Below, piece by piece: positions 32,279-41,873 of a DNA stretch of 64,000 bases. The stretch's first letter is position 1; each line of letters begins with the position of its first letter. Source of the stretch: an uncultured Bacilli bacterium (GTDB lineage: Bacteria > Bacillota_I > Bacilli_A > RF39 > UBA660). The stretch covers positions 1 through 64,000 of the forward strand of contig CAKPER010000001.1 in assembly GCA_934149245.1 (NCBI GenBank). Direction: 5' to 3'. The notes beneath the pieces are model-generated. The model searched no databases. It saw nothing but the letters and a program-made list of their open reading frames with translations, and was not told the origin of the DNA. The translations under genes and the position numbers were made by a program.

Positions 32279-34351
32279 TTAATTTTTACGAGTTTTTTTC
32301 TTTACTTTGACATTTTTATGTTTCTTTACTAAAGAGTCATAAAATTCTTTATTCATTAAATCAAAATCTATATTTTGTTCGTTGAAAATTACATCAGTAG
32401 TAATTTGTCTGATTGAAATATTATCTTTGTATTTTAATACATCAGTTGTATGCGTTGGTGAGGCTTCAACAACCCAAGCATTTTCTTTGTTTTTTTCATC
32501 TAATTTATCAAAATCTATTATATATTTAAGTGCACTGTGTTCGGTATATAAACATACATCACTGCCTATTTCTTCACGTAATAAATTCATTTCGTAATTA
32601 ACAACATCTGTGGTTTTTATGTTGTTTTTTACACAATAATTATATAATCTAGTTTCATTTTTATAATGTTCTACGTCTAAATAGAAAGGTAATTTATTAT
32701 ATTCTAGAGCTCCTAACTTATTAAGTTCTTCGGATATTCTGTTTACTTCCATTTTGGCTTCTTTTTCATTTAGAGCTTGTGAGAAAAAGTAAAATCCATA
32801 TGGTACTTGGTATTCTTCACACACATTAATTAGCTTTTGAATATTATAGTATTTTGTTTTTGCAAATGAAGGATTTCCAGGCTCATGAGATATACCATAA
32901 CCATTTGCTCCGAATTTTATCATAACTGCTGCTGGTTTACAGGTTATATCTATTGGATAACTCCAACGATTAGTTTTAGCATTATTATCAAACTTTGCTC
33001 CATTTTTTAATATTGTTTCTAAGGTTGCAGCACTAAAAGTATGATCAACATCAATTGTGAAATATCCATCAACATCGTTAGTTTCTTTAGAATTATTAGA
33101 AAATGTCATACTTAGTTCATTTGTTTTATTTGCTAAATTATTATTTTTACTATCTCTATTTGTTTTAACTTCATCTAAATATTCAGAAGCTACATAACCA
33201 ACAGAACCATCATTTGTAATAACTTTAATCCAATGATGTCCATCAACTTTCTCTTCTTTCATACAATTATCTACAATACTTTGATAGGTATGTAATTTAG
33301 AACCATTTTCAACATATGATACTATTTCAGATGAGATTCCAGGTTTTTTACGTAGTTTTAGTGGTGTTTTTGATACACTTTCTGTATTTACCTGATACAT
33401 CTTGTAATCATCACTTCGGTTCATTGCACTAATAGTATCTATATTTGATAAATCTTCTATAATATAATGTTCAGCTACACTACCATCAAGATTATAGGTA
33501 GTAGCAGCAACATAACCGTAATAAATTTTACCGTCGTATTTGTATGCAACATAAATCCAATCTTTATTATCATCACTTATTGAACTTACGTTAGGTAAGA
33601 CCCAAATTTTACTACCATTAGGAATTTCAGCTACTATTTCTCCTTTTGTACTTGCTTTTTTTCTCAATTTTAATTTAATGTCTTTGTTAGTTGCAACAAT
33701 AAATTTTCTTCCTTGTTTCATCTTATCAAAATCTGTTCTAACTGTATAATCACTTGCGATATAACCCGTTTCTAATTTGTTTTTATCCTGATTGACATGG
33801 ATTGCTTTTTCCCAACTCATTGAATTATCTTTAGAACTAAATGTTGCATTAGATGCTAAAATATTTGTTCCTTGTTTTAACAAAATAGCATCATCGTCAT
33901 TTTTGTCAACGACATTTTTCTCTCTTAACCATGTACCATTTTTAGCAAAGATTTCAGAGATATTACTCTTATCAATACTAACAAAATTAGTTTTATCAAG
34001 TGCTTTATCCTCTAAATATTTTCCATCCATGTAGCCGGCAACCATCTTACCGTTACTTTTTATCAAGATAACCTCATATTTTTCTTTATTTTTAGTGTCC
34101 TTTTCATCAACAATTGCAAGTAAACCATCCTGAATTTTTGTGCCTATAACTTTTCCTTTTTTATTATAAAGTTTTGCATTGTTATCACAATCATCTACGT
34201 TTACTAAATATACTGTATTTCCAATAACTTTATTTGCAGCTTTTGGTGCAGTACTTAAAACAACTGCACTAACAAACATTCCAAGTGCTATCCTTGCTCT
34301 TTTTGACATTTTTTTAGTCATTTCATAAAACTTTTTTCTCATATTTCCCAT
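32279..34351 (-). CDS. Secreted GH25 muramidase with SH3-like repeats (690 aa)
   Basis: GH25 lysozymes cut the MurNAc-GlcNAc bond of peptidoglycan. A signal/anchor segment lies at residues 18-40. Up to four SH3-like wall-binding repeats follow (two clear ones contain LKLRKKASTKGEIVAEIPNGS and LKLRKKPGISSEIVSYVENG). The catalytic domain spans about 431-690, with IDVD (Asp434/436) and the DxE motif LDVEHY (Asp559, Glu561). It is likely a self-acting cell-wall remodelling enzyme rather than a phage lysin, since no phage genes are near. It has its own promoter and a GGGGGG ribosome site. Confidence 0.88.
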   Translation of the reverse strand: MGNMRKKFYEMTKKMSKRARIALGMFVSAVVLSTAPKAANKVIGNTVYLVNVDDCDNNAKLYNKKGKVIGTKIQDGLLAIVDEKDTKNKEKYEVILIKSNGKMVAGYMDGKYLEDKALDKTNFVSIDKSNISEIFAKNGTWLREKNVVDKNDDDAILLKQGTNILASNATFSSKDNSMSWEKAIHVNQDKNKLETGYIASDYTVRTDFDKMKQGRKFIVATNKDIKLKLRKKASTKGEIVAEIPNGSKIWVLPNVSSISDDNKDWIYVAYKYDGKIYYGYVAATTYNLDGSVAEHYIIEDLSNIDTISAMNRSDDYKMYQVNTESVSKTPLKLRKKPGISSEIVSYVENGSKLHTYQSIVDNCMKEEKVDGHHWIKVITNDGSVGYVASEYLDEVKTNRDSKNNNLANKTNELSMTFSNNSKETNDVDGYFTIDVDHTFSAATLETILKNGAKFDNNAKTNRWSYPIDITCKPAAVMIKFGANGYGISHEPGNPSFAKTKYYNIQKLINVCEEYQVPYGFYFFSQALNEKEAKMEVNRISEELNKLGALEYNKLPFYLDVEHYKNETRLYNYCVKNNIKTTDVVNYEMNLLREEIGSDVCLYTEHSALKYIIDFDKLDEKNKENAWVVEASPTHTTDVLKYKDNISIRQITTDVIFNEQNIDFDLMNKEFYDSLVKKHKNVKVKKKTRKN

Positions 34352-34374
34352 ATGAACCCCCCTTACATATTTGA

Positions 34375-34403
34375 ATTATAACACATAATTAACAAAAATG
34401 CAA
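34375..34403 (-). promoter_or_regulatory. Promoter of the GH25 gene
   Basis: Minus-strand TTGCAT (34398-34403), 17-base spacer, perfect TATAAT (34375-34380). Confidence 0.7.
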
Positions 34404-34476
34404 CTGAAAATCATTGAAAAATATCAAAAAAATTAACGTTTAGATGATATTTTTAGCACATTTTATGAAAAAAAGA

Positions 34477-35547
34477 CTAATATTCATACCATAGTCCTTC
34501 TTTTTTTAATTCTTTTATTATATCAGCATGTTCTTTTTGATCTTTACTGAAATATATTTTTTTATTTTTATCAGCTACAAAATAGTAGTATTCACTTTCT
34601 TTAGGATATAATGCTGCTTCTACAGAATCAATTGATGGGTTACATATTGGAGAGATTGGTAGTACTTTAAATTTAGCACATCTAGTGTTGTAGTCATTGC
34701 AAGCATTAACTTCATTTGAATACAAATCTCTCTCTCCCATATCTACTTTGACTCCATAATAAGTTGTTACGTCACTTCCTAAATTCATATCATTATTTAA
34801 GCGATTAAAGAATACACCTGCTATTGTTTTTCTATTTTCAGAATTTGTTCCTTCTAATTCTACTATTGATGCTAAAGTCATTATTTGATGAATTGATAAA
34901 TTATTTTTTTCAAGAGCAAGTTTATATTTAGATAATTTTCTATTTGTCTCGTCTAGCATTTTTTCAATAATACTCTCTATACTAGCATCTCTATTAGCAA
35001 TTTCATAAGTATTAGGATATAAGTAACCTTCTAATGAGTAATAAATATTAGGATTTTTTATCTCATCACCTAAAAACCAATATTTATTAATTAGTGTATT
35101 TAAATAATTTTCATCTTTTAATAGAGTATAAAATTCTTCTTCTGAATGATTTGTATTTTGAGATATTACTGTTGCTACTTTTCTAATATTAATTCCTTCT
35201 TTGAAAGTTAAATTTACTTCTCTTTTGCTATTTTTTCCCTCGTTTAGGATTTCTACTATTTTTTTAGTTCCCATATCTTCACTTAGATTGTAAGTAGAGG
35301 CTAATAACTTTTTTTTATTATTTAATCTGACGTATATATTAAAAGCAAGTTTACTTCTTATCATATTATTATTATATAGGGTTTCTGCTATTGAGTTAAT
35401 ATTACCTCTTTTAATTGTTACTTGTCTAGGTATACTATCATCACTTACTTTTGATAGTCCTAAATTATAAAGGGAATATATAAAAATTGCTGTGCTGAGG
35501 GTTAGCGCAATTATTGCTAAATATATATTTCGATAAATTTTCATCAT
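34477..35547 (-). CDS. mltG: Endolytic transglycosylase MltG
   Basis: MltG cuts nascent glycan strands at the membrane and sets their length. One N-terminal membrane segment (about residues 10-28), a LysM-like part (NINSIAETLYNNNMI), and the YceG catalytic domain with IMTLASIVELEGT, which carries the catalytic Glu, then GVFFNRL and PISPICNPS. About 356 residues, normal length. A TTG at 35556 keeps the frame open, but the ATG at 35547 is the more likely start; the Shine-Dalgarno is weak. Order ruvX - yrzB-like - mltG matches that of Bacillus subtilis. Confidence 0.93.
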   Translation of the reverse strand: MMKIYRNIYLAIIALTLSTAIFIYSLYNLGLSKVSDDSIPRQVTIKRGNINSIAETLYNNNMIRSKLAFNIYVRLNNKKKLLASTYNLSEDMGTKKIVEILNEGKNSKREVNLTFKEGINIRKVATVISQNTNHSEEEFYTLLKDENYLNTLINKYWFLGDEIKNPNIYYSLEGYLYPNTYEIANRDASIESIIEKMLDETNRKLSKYKLALEKNNLSIHQIMTLASIVELEGTNSENRKTIAGVFFNRLNNDMNLGSDVTTYYGVKVDMGERDLYSNEVNACNDYNTRCAKFKVLPISPICNPSIDSVEAALYPKESEYYYFVADKNKKIYFSKDQKEHADIIKELKKEGLWYEY

Positions 35548-35574
35548 GAACACCAACTTTAGAATTTTTTTGTT

Positions 35575-35853
35575 TTATTTTGACTCTTTGTTATTTTCTT
35601 CTTGAATTGTCTCAAGAATTGTTTCAATTATTTTCCATTCTCTGTCTGTTTCTATAGGAGTTAGTTCTGTTTTTTCATCATTTGGATTAAAAATAGAGGC
35701 ATATACTTTAGTATTTCCTTCATCATCTGTTGTATTGTCAGTGTATACTATATAGCTTTTTTTAGTTTCTTCTGAATCAAATGTAAATAATACTTCACAT
35801 ACTACTTCATTTCCTTCATCATCTAATACTGTAAAATTAGTTTTTTCTTTCAT
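35575..35853 (-). CDS. yrzB: DUF1292 (YrzB-like) protein
   Basis: Short acidic protein of the DUF1292 family, of unknown function but almost always beside ruvX in Firmicutes. Family features seen: FTVLDDEGNE, then LFTFDSEETKKSYIVYTDN, then a VYASIF segment. A GTG at 35862 lies inside the ruvX end; AAAGGTG before the ATG at 35853 fits better, one base after the ruvX stop. A second, diverged member of this family lies at 60622-60891. Confidence 0.88.
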   Translation of the reverse strand: MKEKTNFTVLDDEGNEVVCEVLFTFDSEETKKSYIVYTDNTTDDEGNTKVYASIFNPNDEKTELTPIETDREWKIIETILETIQEENNKESK

Positions 35854-35854
35854 T

Positions 35855-36274
35855 TTATTCACCTTTCCTATCTAAATAGCCTTGTAATATTATTTCAGCG
35901 GCTATTCCATCAACTTTTTGTTTTCTTTTTTTTCTTGATAAATCTGCTTCTATTAAAACATTATTTGATATTACGGATGTTAATCTCTCATCTTCCATGA
36001 TAACTTCTATATTAAAGTTATTTTCTAGTTTTTCTTTAAAAGCTAAAGTTATCATAGCTCTTTCTCCTACTGTATTATTCATATTTTTAGGATAGCCTAA
36101 AATTATTTTAGATACTTGATACTCTTTTATAATATCAGCTAATGGTGAGATTAATAAATCATAGTTCTCATCTTTAAATCTTATTGTTGTTAAAACATTA
36201 GCGATTGTCTTGGTGGGATCTGATATTGCTACTCCTAATGTTTTAGAACCTAAATCAAGGCCCATATATCTCAT
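35855..36274 (-). CDS. ruvX: RuvX/YqgF Holliday-junction resolvase-like nuclease
   Basis: An RNase H-fold enzyme implicated in 16S rRNA end processing and possibly in resolving Holliday junctions. Visible motifs: MGLDLGSKTLGVAISD with the first catalytic Asp, IILGYPKNMNNTVG, MEDERLTSV and KQKVDGIAAEIILQGYL with the last Asp. At 139 residues the length is normal. An AGGTGAT site precedes the ATG, 8 bases after the upstream nucleotidase gene. Confidence 0.95.
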   Translation of the reverse strand: MRYMGLDLGSKTLGVAISDPTKTIANVLTTIRFKDENYDLLISPLADIIKEYQVSKIILGYPKNMNNTVGERAMITLAFKEKLENNFNIEVIMEDERLTSVISNNVLIEADLSRKKRKQKVDGIAAEIILQGYLDRKGE

Positions 36275-36282
36275 ATTATCAC

Positions 36283-36876
36283 CTACTTAGAACTAGTATT
36301 ATCTAGAAAATATTTATAAATTTGGTACCAACTATATACTCTATGAACATTTTTTTTATCGACATTCATATTATAAGGAGCATCAAAACATAAAACAGGA
36401 ATATAGTCACTTATTTCTTCAACATTATTTTCTTTATCTTCAATCATTATGTCTATATTATTTTTGATACATTTATCTTTTTTATTACCTGGTCCTGCTA
36501 ATATTTCATCATATTCTATATTATTTTTCTTTAGCCACTCTTCTACATAAAAATTCATTGTATTAGCATACTGATTGGTTAAATATCTATTATCACGGGC
36601 TGATAATATTACAATTTCATGTCCCATATCTTTTAGAGTACTTATAACTTTAGCAGCATATGGTCTAGTTGGAATTGAAACCATCAAGTCAAAAATATAT
36701 TCCTTCCAAAATTTATTATTTTCTTCATCAGTTAAAAAGAACTGTTTTTCTATCATATATTTATTAGGATTAAATCCTCTATCTATTTTATTATCTATAC
36801 AAAATTTGAAGCCACATGAATAATGCCAACTTCCTATGTCGTTTAAAACGCCATCTATATCTACACCTATTCTCAT
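36283..36876 (-). CDS. HAD-family 5'(3')-deoxyribonucleotidase-like protein
   Basis: The N-terminus RIGVDIDGVLND contains the DxDGV nucleophile motif of the NT5C/YqfW branch of HAD phosphatases. Motif II (EIVILSAR) and a motif III/IV region (KKDKCIKN, then IMIEDKENN) are present. At 197 residues it fits the family. It would remove phosphate from nucleotides or a related small substrate in the cytoplasm. It is the first gene of the ruvX-yrzB-mltG operon, with GGGAGGAG before the ATG. Confidence 0.85.
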   Translation of the reverse strand: MRIGVDIDGVLNDIGSWHYSCGFKFCIDNKIDRGFNPNKYMIEKQFFLTDEENNKFWKEYIFDLMVSIPTRPYAAKVISTLKDMGHEIVILSARDNRYLTNQYANTMNFYVEEWLKKNNIEYDEILAGPGNKKDKCIKNNIDIMIEDKENNVEEISDYIPVLCFDAPYNMNVDKKNVHRVYSWYQIYKYFLDNTSSK

Positions 36877-36900
36877 AAGACTCCTCCCTATTACTTGTTA

Positions 36901-36930
36901 ATTGTAACATATTTTTATAAATTTTGACAA
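36901..36930 (-). promoter_or_regulatory. Promoter of the nucleotidase-ruvX-yrzB-mltG operon
   Basis: Minus-strand TTGTCA (36925-36930), 18-base spacer, TACAAT (36901-36906). Confidence 0.6.
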
Positions 36931-36970
36931 TGTTTTTTTAGAAAGTTAATGTAATTTAACCTTTGGTTAA

Positions 36971-36997
36971 AAAGAAAAAACTAGCCTTTAACTAGTT
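36971..36997 (-). terminator. Terminator of the second adhesin operon
   Basis: AACTAG and CTAGTT form the stem with a 7-base loop, overlapping the last codons of the 326-residue gene, and a T-rich run follows on the minus strand. Confidence 0.65.
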
Positions 36998-37972
36998 CTT
37001 TCTTGTTTTAGCTTTATATTTATTTTGATCAAGCTCTCCAGACATACAATTATCTTTAATAGTAATTTTGTAATAGCATAATTTCTTTATGGTATTTATA
37101 ACATTTAAGATTGTTTCGTTTTGTTTTTTATTATACTTTTGAGTTTTACTAGTGGATTCATCGCTAGAGGTATATTTTTGATTTAATTTTTCAAAATCAT
37201 TATAATTTTCGTCTAAAATATTATTTTTTTTGCTTTCTATAACATAATTATAAGTTTTATTATTTAATCTATCAACATATTCTAGATATACATTGTCATC
37301 TTTCTTAGTATCTGAATCAACTACTAAATTCTTTTCTTTTTCTCCATCTAATTTACAATAGTCTAAGAATAGAGCAGCTATTGTATCTTCATATATGCTT
37401 TTTATTTTTTGAGTGCTATTATAAATATTTTCATTACATATTTTAGCATCTGTATTTTTAAGTTTGTTTGCTAAAGATATAAATTTAGTTGTCTCTTCTG
37501 TTGGGATATTAGTATCTAACTTTCCATGTTCTATATCATTTAGATAAATTTCAAATTGTTTTATATCATTTTTGATTTCTTCTGGTGAAATATTATCTTC
37601 ATTTGTATCGCTTTGATTATTAGTTGCATAGCGTTCTAATTCTAAGGAATTAATACGTTCAGATATTTCAATATAATTCTTTATAATATCTAAGTATCTG
37701 ATTTCTTCTTCAGTTAAGATTTCATCTAAGCAAGTGCTATTACTAACATTATTTATTATCTTTTTAAAACTATCATTATCAATTTGACTGACTGCTTTAT
37801 TTTCTGATATTTGTTTTTTTACTTTTCTAGCTCCCCCAACGATACCAATAGCACCAAGACCTGCTAAGGCTATAATTATCATTCTTGTCTTTAGGTTCTT
37901 TATAGATAAACCTTTAGTTCTTTTTTTAGTTTTTTTATCTTTTTCTAATTTATATTTTTTATTCTTTTCCAT
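36992..37972 (-). CDS. Membrane-anchored protein downstream of the second adhesin (326 aa)
   Basis: A very basic N-terminus (20 Lys/Arg in the first ~32 residues) is followed by one membrane segment (MIIIALAGLGAIGIVGG) and an acidic helical domain of about 270 residues. That places most of the protein outside the membrane. No family is recognised. It begins 22 bases after the nine-repeat adhesin and shares its promoter and terminator, so it may help export, anchor or stabilise the adhesin. Confidence 0.7.
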   Translation of the reverse strand: MEKNKKYKLEKDKKTKKRTKGLSIKNLKTRMIIIALAGLGAIGIVGGARKVKKQISENKAVSQIDNDSFKKIINNVSNSTCLDEILTEEEIRYLDIIKNYIEISERINSLELERYATNNQSDTNEDNISPEEIKNDIKQFEIYLNDIEHGKLDTNIPTEETTKFISLANKLKNTDAKICNENIYNSTQKIKSIYEDTIAALFLDYCKLDGEKEKNLVVDSDTKKDDNVYLEYVDRLNNKTYNYVIESKKNNILDENYNDFEKLNQKYTSSDESTSKTQKYNKKQNETILNVINTIKKLCYYKITIKDNCMSGELDQNKYKAKTRKN

Positions 37973-37994
37973 TTTTATTCTCCTTTAACTTATT

Positions 37995-40900
37995 TTAAAT
38001 TATTGATTTTTTCTTTCTGATTATTGTAAATGCTCCTGCTCCTAGGGATAAACTACCGATTACACTTGGAATAGTACTTGCCCATGAGCCAGTATTTTCT
38101 ACGGTTATTTCTTTACCTGGAGTACTTGGTGCATCTGGGGTATTAGGTTGTTCTGGAGTGTTTGGAGTCTCAGGTTTATTATACATTACTACTTTGGTTG
38201 TAGTTCCATCATCTTTTACAGTGAAAGTTATTGTTTCATTACTTAATACATAACCATTTGGGGCTACTACTTCATTTAAAGTATAAGTTCCTGGAGTTAA
38301 GTTTGTTATTATATGAGGAGTATCTCCTGATGTCCACTCGTCTATGACGTTACCATTTTTATCTTTTACTACTAATTTAGCTCCTGGTAATTCTTTACTA
38401 GTTGTAACATCTTGTTTACTAATAGATACTTTTGTTGTTGTATTTGGAGTATTTTTCATAATAACTGTATTTAATTCTTTTCCTGCTTCATCTAATAATT
38501 TTCCATCACTTGATACAGTGAATTTTATTGTTTCATTACTTAGAATATAGCCATTTGGAGCTTTTGTTTCAGATAAAGTATAACTTCCTTCTACTAGTTC
38601 TACATAGTGAGCATTTTTATCGGTAACCCAGCTATCTACTACTTTACCATCTTTATCTTTAATTTCTAAACTGGCTCCAGCTAAATTTTCATTAGTTTTA
38701 GCATCTATTTTAACAATTGGATATTTCTTTTGCTCGGGAGTTGGTTTCTTTTCGTTATACATAACAACTTTATCAATAGCTTTATCATCTTTATTTAATA
38801 GAGTTCCTTTAGAATCTATTTTGAATGTTATAGTTTCTTTGGATAATACATAACCATCTGGAGCTATTGTTTCAGTTAGAGTGTAAGTTCCTTCTGGTAG
38901 GTCTTTAATAACATGAGCTTCATTTGTAGATACCCATGTATCTATAATTTTACCAGTATTGTCTTTTACTTGCAATGTTGCTCCTGGTAATTCTTTACTA
39001 GTTGTAATATCTTGCTTACTAATAGTTACATTAGTTTTTGGTATTGGTTTATTAAACATTACTACTTCTTTTAGAGTATTACCATTACTATCAGTAATTT
39101 TACCTGTTTTATCTACAGTAAATTTAATTGAATCAGTATTTAGAACATAGCCATTTGGAGCTGATACTTCGCTTAAAATATAATTTCCAGCTTCTATATT
39201 TTTAATTATATGTTCTTCTGTAGTTGAGGTCCATTCATCTATAACTACGCCTTTTTCATTTGCTAATTTTAGCTTTGCACCTGATAATTCTTTGTTAGTA
39301 GTTATATCTTTTTTACTAATTTTAATATTTTTTTCTTCATTAGGTTTATTATACATAATTACTTTATCAATAGATTTTCCAGCTTCATCTGTTAATTTAC
39401 CATCTTTATCTACAGTAAATTTAATAGTCTCTTTTGATAATATATAACCATCTGGAGCTACTGTTTCAGTTAAGGTATAAGTTCCTGCTTCAATATTTTT
39501 TATAATATGAGGCTCGTTTGTAGATATCCATGTATCTATAATTTTGTTATCTTTATCTACTACTTTTAGAGAAGCCCCAGGAAGTTCTTTTTTAGTTGTA
39601 ATATCTTGTTTGCTAATTGTAATATTTTTCTCTTCACTAGGTTTATTATACATAACTACTTTATCAATAGATTTTCCAGATTCATCTGTTAATTTACCAT
39701 CTTTATCTACAGTAAATTTAATAGTTTCTTTTGATAATATATAACCATTTGGAGCTACTGTTTCAGTTAGAGTATAAGTTCCAGCTTCAATATATTTTAT
39801 AATATGAGGCTCGTTTGTAGATACCCATGTATCTATAACTTTATTATTCTTATCTTTTACTTGTAATGTTGCACCTGGTAATTCTTTCTTTGTAGTTATA
39901 TCTTGTTTGCTAATTTCAATATTTCTTTCTTTTTCTGGAGTGTTATACATAACTACTTTGTCAATAGTTTTACCATTTTTATCAGTTAGTTTGCCATTTT
40001 TATCTATTGTGAAACTTATAGTTTCTTTAGATAATACATATCCTTTTGGTGAGATTGTTTCACTTAAAGTATAAGTTCCTGTAGCTAATCCTCTTATTAA
40101 ATGTTCTTTATCTGTAGATGTCCATTTATCTATAACTTTACCATTTTTATCTTTAAGTTCTAGACTTGCTCCTGGTAATTCTTTATTTGTTGTTATATCT
40201 TGTTTACTAATTTTAACACTATTTTTAGTGTTTTTTAATTCTAATTTTGTTACATTAGTACCACTAGTATTTTTTGTATTACCACTAGCATCTACTGTAA
40301 ATTTAATAGTTTCTTTAGATAAGATGTAGCCATCTGGTGCTGATACTTCACTTAAAGTATAAGTACCTTGTGCTAAACTTTTTACAGTATGTTCACTTCC
40401 ATCTGTAGTCCATCTATCTACTTCTTTATTGTTTGAATCTGTAATTTTTAAGACAGCACCTTTAACAGCAGTCTTAGTGTCGGCATCAATTTTTACTACT
40501 TTTGGTGATTTTACGTTAGTTATGGTAATAGAGCTTACTTTTTGGCCAGATACTTTTATGTTGCCATCGTTATCTATTACAAAAGTTATTTTATTTTTGT
40601 TTAAATTATAGCCATTTGGTGCTGATGCTTCTCCTACAGTATAAGTACCTGGATTAAGGTTTTTAATAACGTGAGTTGAACCATTAGATGTCCATCTATC
40701 TATTACTTTACCACTAGAGTTTTTAGCTTCTATTACAGCACCTTTTAAACTAGATTTAGTATTAAAATCAGTCTTATTTACTGGCACATTAACACTAACT
40801 TTTTTATTTATTATTAATTTTGCAGTATCTTCAGCATTTTTTACAATCTTATAAGTAACAGCCATCTTTTGATATCTACTATTACTTGGATTATAATTTT

Positions 40901-41645
40901 GTGATTTAATTATTTCTTTAGAGTTACTTACTTTTACTTTTAAAGTTGTCTTTCCAGGTTTAATTTTAGAATCTGGAACATATACATAAATATATTTTCC
41001 ACTAACTTTATAAGTTGAACCTTTTGGAGCTCCTACTAGAGATACTTTAAATTTTTTCTCTGAGCTTGTTACTTTTATTTTTTTAGAAACATAATTATTT
41101 CCACTTTTGCTCATTTCACTTTTATCTGGACTTAATTTTATACTTGGTCCACTAAAATTAGGCTTTGAAGCTTTCTTAGCATTAGCAACTAAAGTTCTAA
41201 TTTTTTTAGCAGTTGCAGAATTACTGCTATAAACTTTGTTTCTGAATTTAGATACAGAATAAGATTTGTTCATTATTCCTTTATCTGACATATAAATCCA
41301 TAAAGCAGTTTGATATATAAAGAAATCATTATTATTTCTTACGTTTTTATAAGCTTGTTTTAAGATATAGTGCTTACCAGCATCATCAACAATATCTGCT
41401 TTCGTATATTTAATACCTGTTGATGGTGTTTTTTTAGCATATGTTATACAATATGCAAATTTTCCACCAGTAGTCTTTTTTACATGAAATGTTTGTGGAT
41501 AAGACATAGGTGGATTATGATAGCTTGTACTTTTTATTGTAACGCTGCTTGCAATGTTTTCAGCATTAACGATAGTTGTTCCGAAAACAATTGTTGCAAT
41601 TATAGTAAGAATAAAACTTACTAGTAATTTAAAATTCTTTTTCAT
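37995..41645 (-). CDS. Giant thioester-domain adhesin with nine SpaA repeats (1,216 aa)
   Basis: A signal peptide (residues 1-28) precedes a thioester domain with Cys66 (AYCITY) and Gln112 (IYQTALWIY), which can form a covalent bond to a host or surface ligand. Nine SpaA/Cna-B-like domains of about 97 residues follow (residues ~285-1156). Most keep the isopeptide Lys (ISKQD), Glu (TLTETV or TLSE) and Asn (MYN). The end has a Pro-rich spacer, a non-canonical sorting signal (VENTGSW), a membrane helix and a basic tail. No sortase lies beside it; the one at 15455 could serve it, but the signals differ. Head of a two-gene operon. Confidence 0.92.
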   Translation of the reverse strand: MKKNFKLLVSFILTIIATIVFGTTIVNAENIASSVTIKSTSYHNPPMSYPQTFHVKKTTGGKFAYCITYAKKTPSTGIKYTKADIVDDAGKHYILKQAYKNVRNNNDFFIYQTALWIYMSDKGIMNKSYSVSKFRNKVYSSNSATAKKIRTLVANAKKASKPNFSGPSIKLSPDKSEMSKSGNNYVSKKIKVTSSEKKFKVSLVGAPKGSTYKVSGKYIYVYVPDSKIKPGKTTLKVKVSNSKEIIKSQNYNPSNSRYQKMAVTYKIVKNAEDTAKLIINKKVSVNVPVNKTDFNTKSSLKGAVIEAKNSSGKVIDRWTSNGSTHVIKNLNPGTYTVGEASAPNGYNLNKNKITFVIDNDGNIKVSGQKVSSITITNVKSPKVVKIDADTKTAVKGAVLKITDSNNKEVDRWTTDGSEHTVKSLAQGTYTLSEVSAPDGYILSKETIKFTVDASGNTKNTSGTNVTKLELKNTKNSVKISKQDITTNKELPGASLELKDKNGKVIDKWTSTDKEHLIRGLATGTYTLSETISPKGYVLSKETISFTIDKNGKLTDKNGKTIDKVVMYNTPEKERNIEISKQDITTKKELPGATLQVKDKNNKVIDTWVSTNEPHIIKYIEAGTYTLTETVAPNGYILSKETIKFTVDKDGKLTDESGKSIDKVVMYNKPSEEKNITISKQDITTKKELPGASLKVVDKDNKIIDTWISTNEPHIIKNIEAGTYTLTETVAPDGYILSKETIKFTVDKDGKLTDEAGKSIDKVIMYNKPNEEKNIKISKKDITTNKELSGAKLKLANEKGVVIDEWTSTTEEHIIKNIEAGNYILSEVSAPNGYVLNTDSIKFTVDKTGKITDSNGNTLKEVVMFNKPIPKTNVTISKQDITTSKELPGATLQVKDNTGKIIDTWVSTNEAHVIKDLPEGTYTLTETIAPDGYVLSKETITFKIDSKGTLLNKDDKAIDKVVMYNEKKPTPEQKKYPIVKIDAKTNENLAGASLEIKDKDGKVVDSWVTDKNAHYVELVEGSYTLSETKAPNGYILSNETIKFTVSSDGKLLDEAGKELNTVIMKNTPNTTTKVSISKQDVTTSKELPGAKLVVKDKNGNVIDEWTSGDTPHIITNLTPGTYTLNEVVAPNGYVLSNETITFTVKDDGTTTKVVMYNKPETPNTPEQPNTPDAPSTPGKEITVENTGSWASTIPSVIGSLSLGAGAFTIIRKKKSII
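38178..40800 (-). repeat. Tandem SpaA-encoding repeats (nine units, about 290 bp each)
   Basis: Nine in-frame units of about 290 bases encode the stalk of the giant adhesin. Units 4 and 5 (about 39350-39950) are nearly identical over long stretches, which points to recent duplication or gene conversion. Copy number is likely to vary among strains. Confidence 0.85.
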
Positions 41646-41673
41646 CCCAATTCCTCCCTTAAATTAGCTCCAT

Positions 41674-41702
41674 ATTCTATCACTCTTTGTTAACTCTGTC
41701 AA
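41674..41702 (-). promoter_or_regulatory. Promoter of the giant adhesin operon
   Basis: Minus-strand TTGACA (41697-41702), 17-base spacer, TAGAAT (41674-41679), with TGA before the -10 box. Strong, and very like the promoter of the first adhesin. Confidence 0.82.
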
Positions 41703-41761
41703 GAACTTTTTAAGAATTTATTAGTATTTAAATGAAGTTATTTTTGGGATAAAATATGGGA

Positions 41762-41797
41762 TAATAAAAAGAACTAGCTGATAAATTGTTAGTTCTT
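41762..41797 (-). terminator. Terminator of the lipid/AddB-like operon
   Basis: AAGAACTA (41769-41776) and TAGTTCTT (41790-41797) form an 8-base stem, followed on the minus strand by TTTATTATT. It lies about 75 bases past the AddB-like stop codon. Confidence 0.65.
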
Positions 41798-41873
41798 GGA
41801 AAAATAAATTACATCTACTTTAAAACTAATAAAATTAAGGTAAGAGAAGCTATTATTTTAAATTAAATGAATA

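Noticed and set aside
32279..34351. GH25 gene as a phage endolysin
   Set aside because: No holin, tail or other phage gene is near; a signal/anchor segment and its own vegetative promoter fit a cellular wall enzyme.
38344..40611. Plus-strand ORFs of 60-70 codons opposite the giant adhesin
   Set aside because: They recur in each SpaA unit as mirror images of the coding repeat and have no ribosome sites.
38178..40800. CRISPR-like array because of regular DNA repeats
   Set aside because: The repeats are about 290 bp, in frame, and encode SpaA protein domains; there are no short spacers or cas genes.
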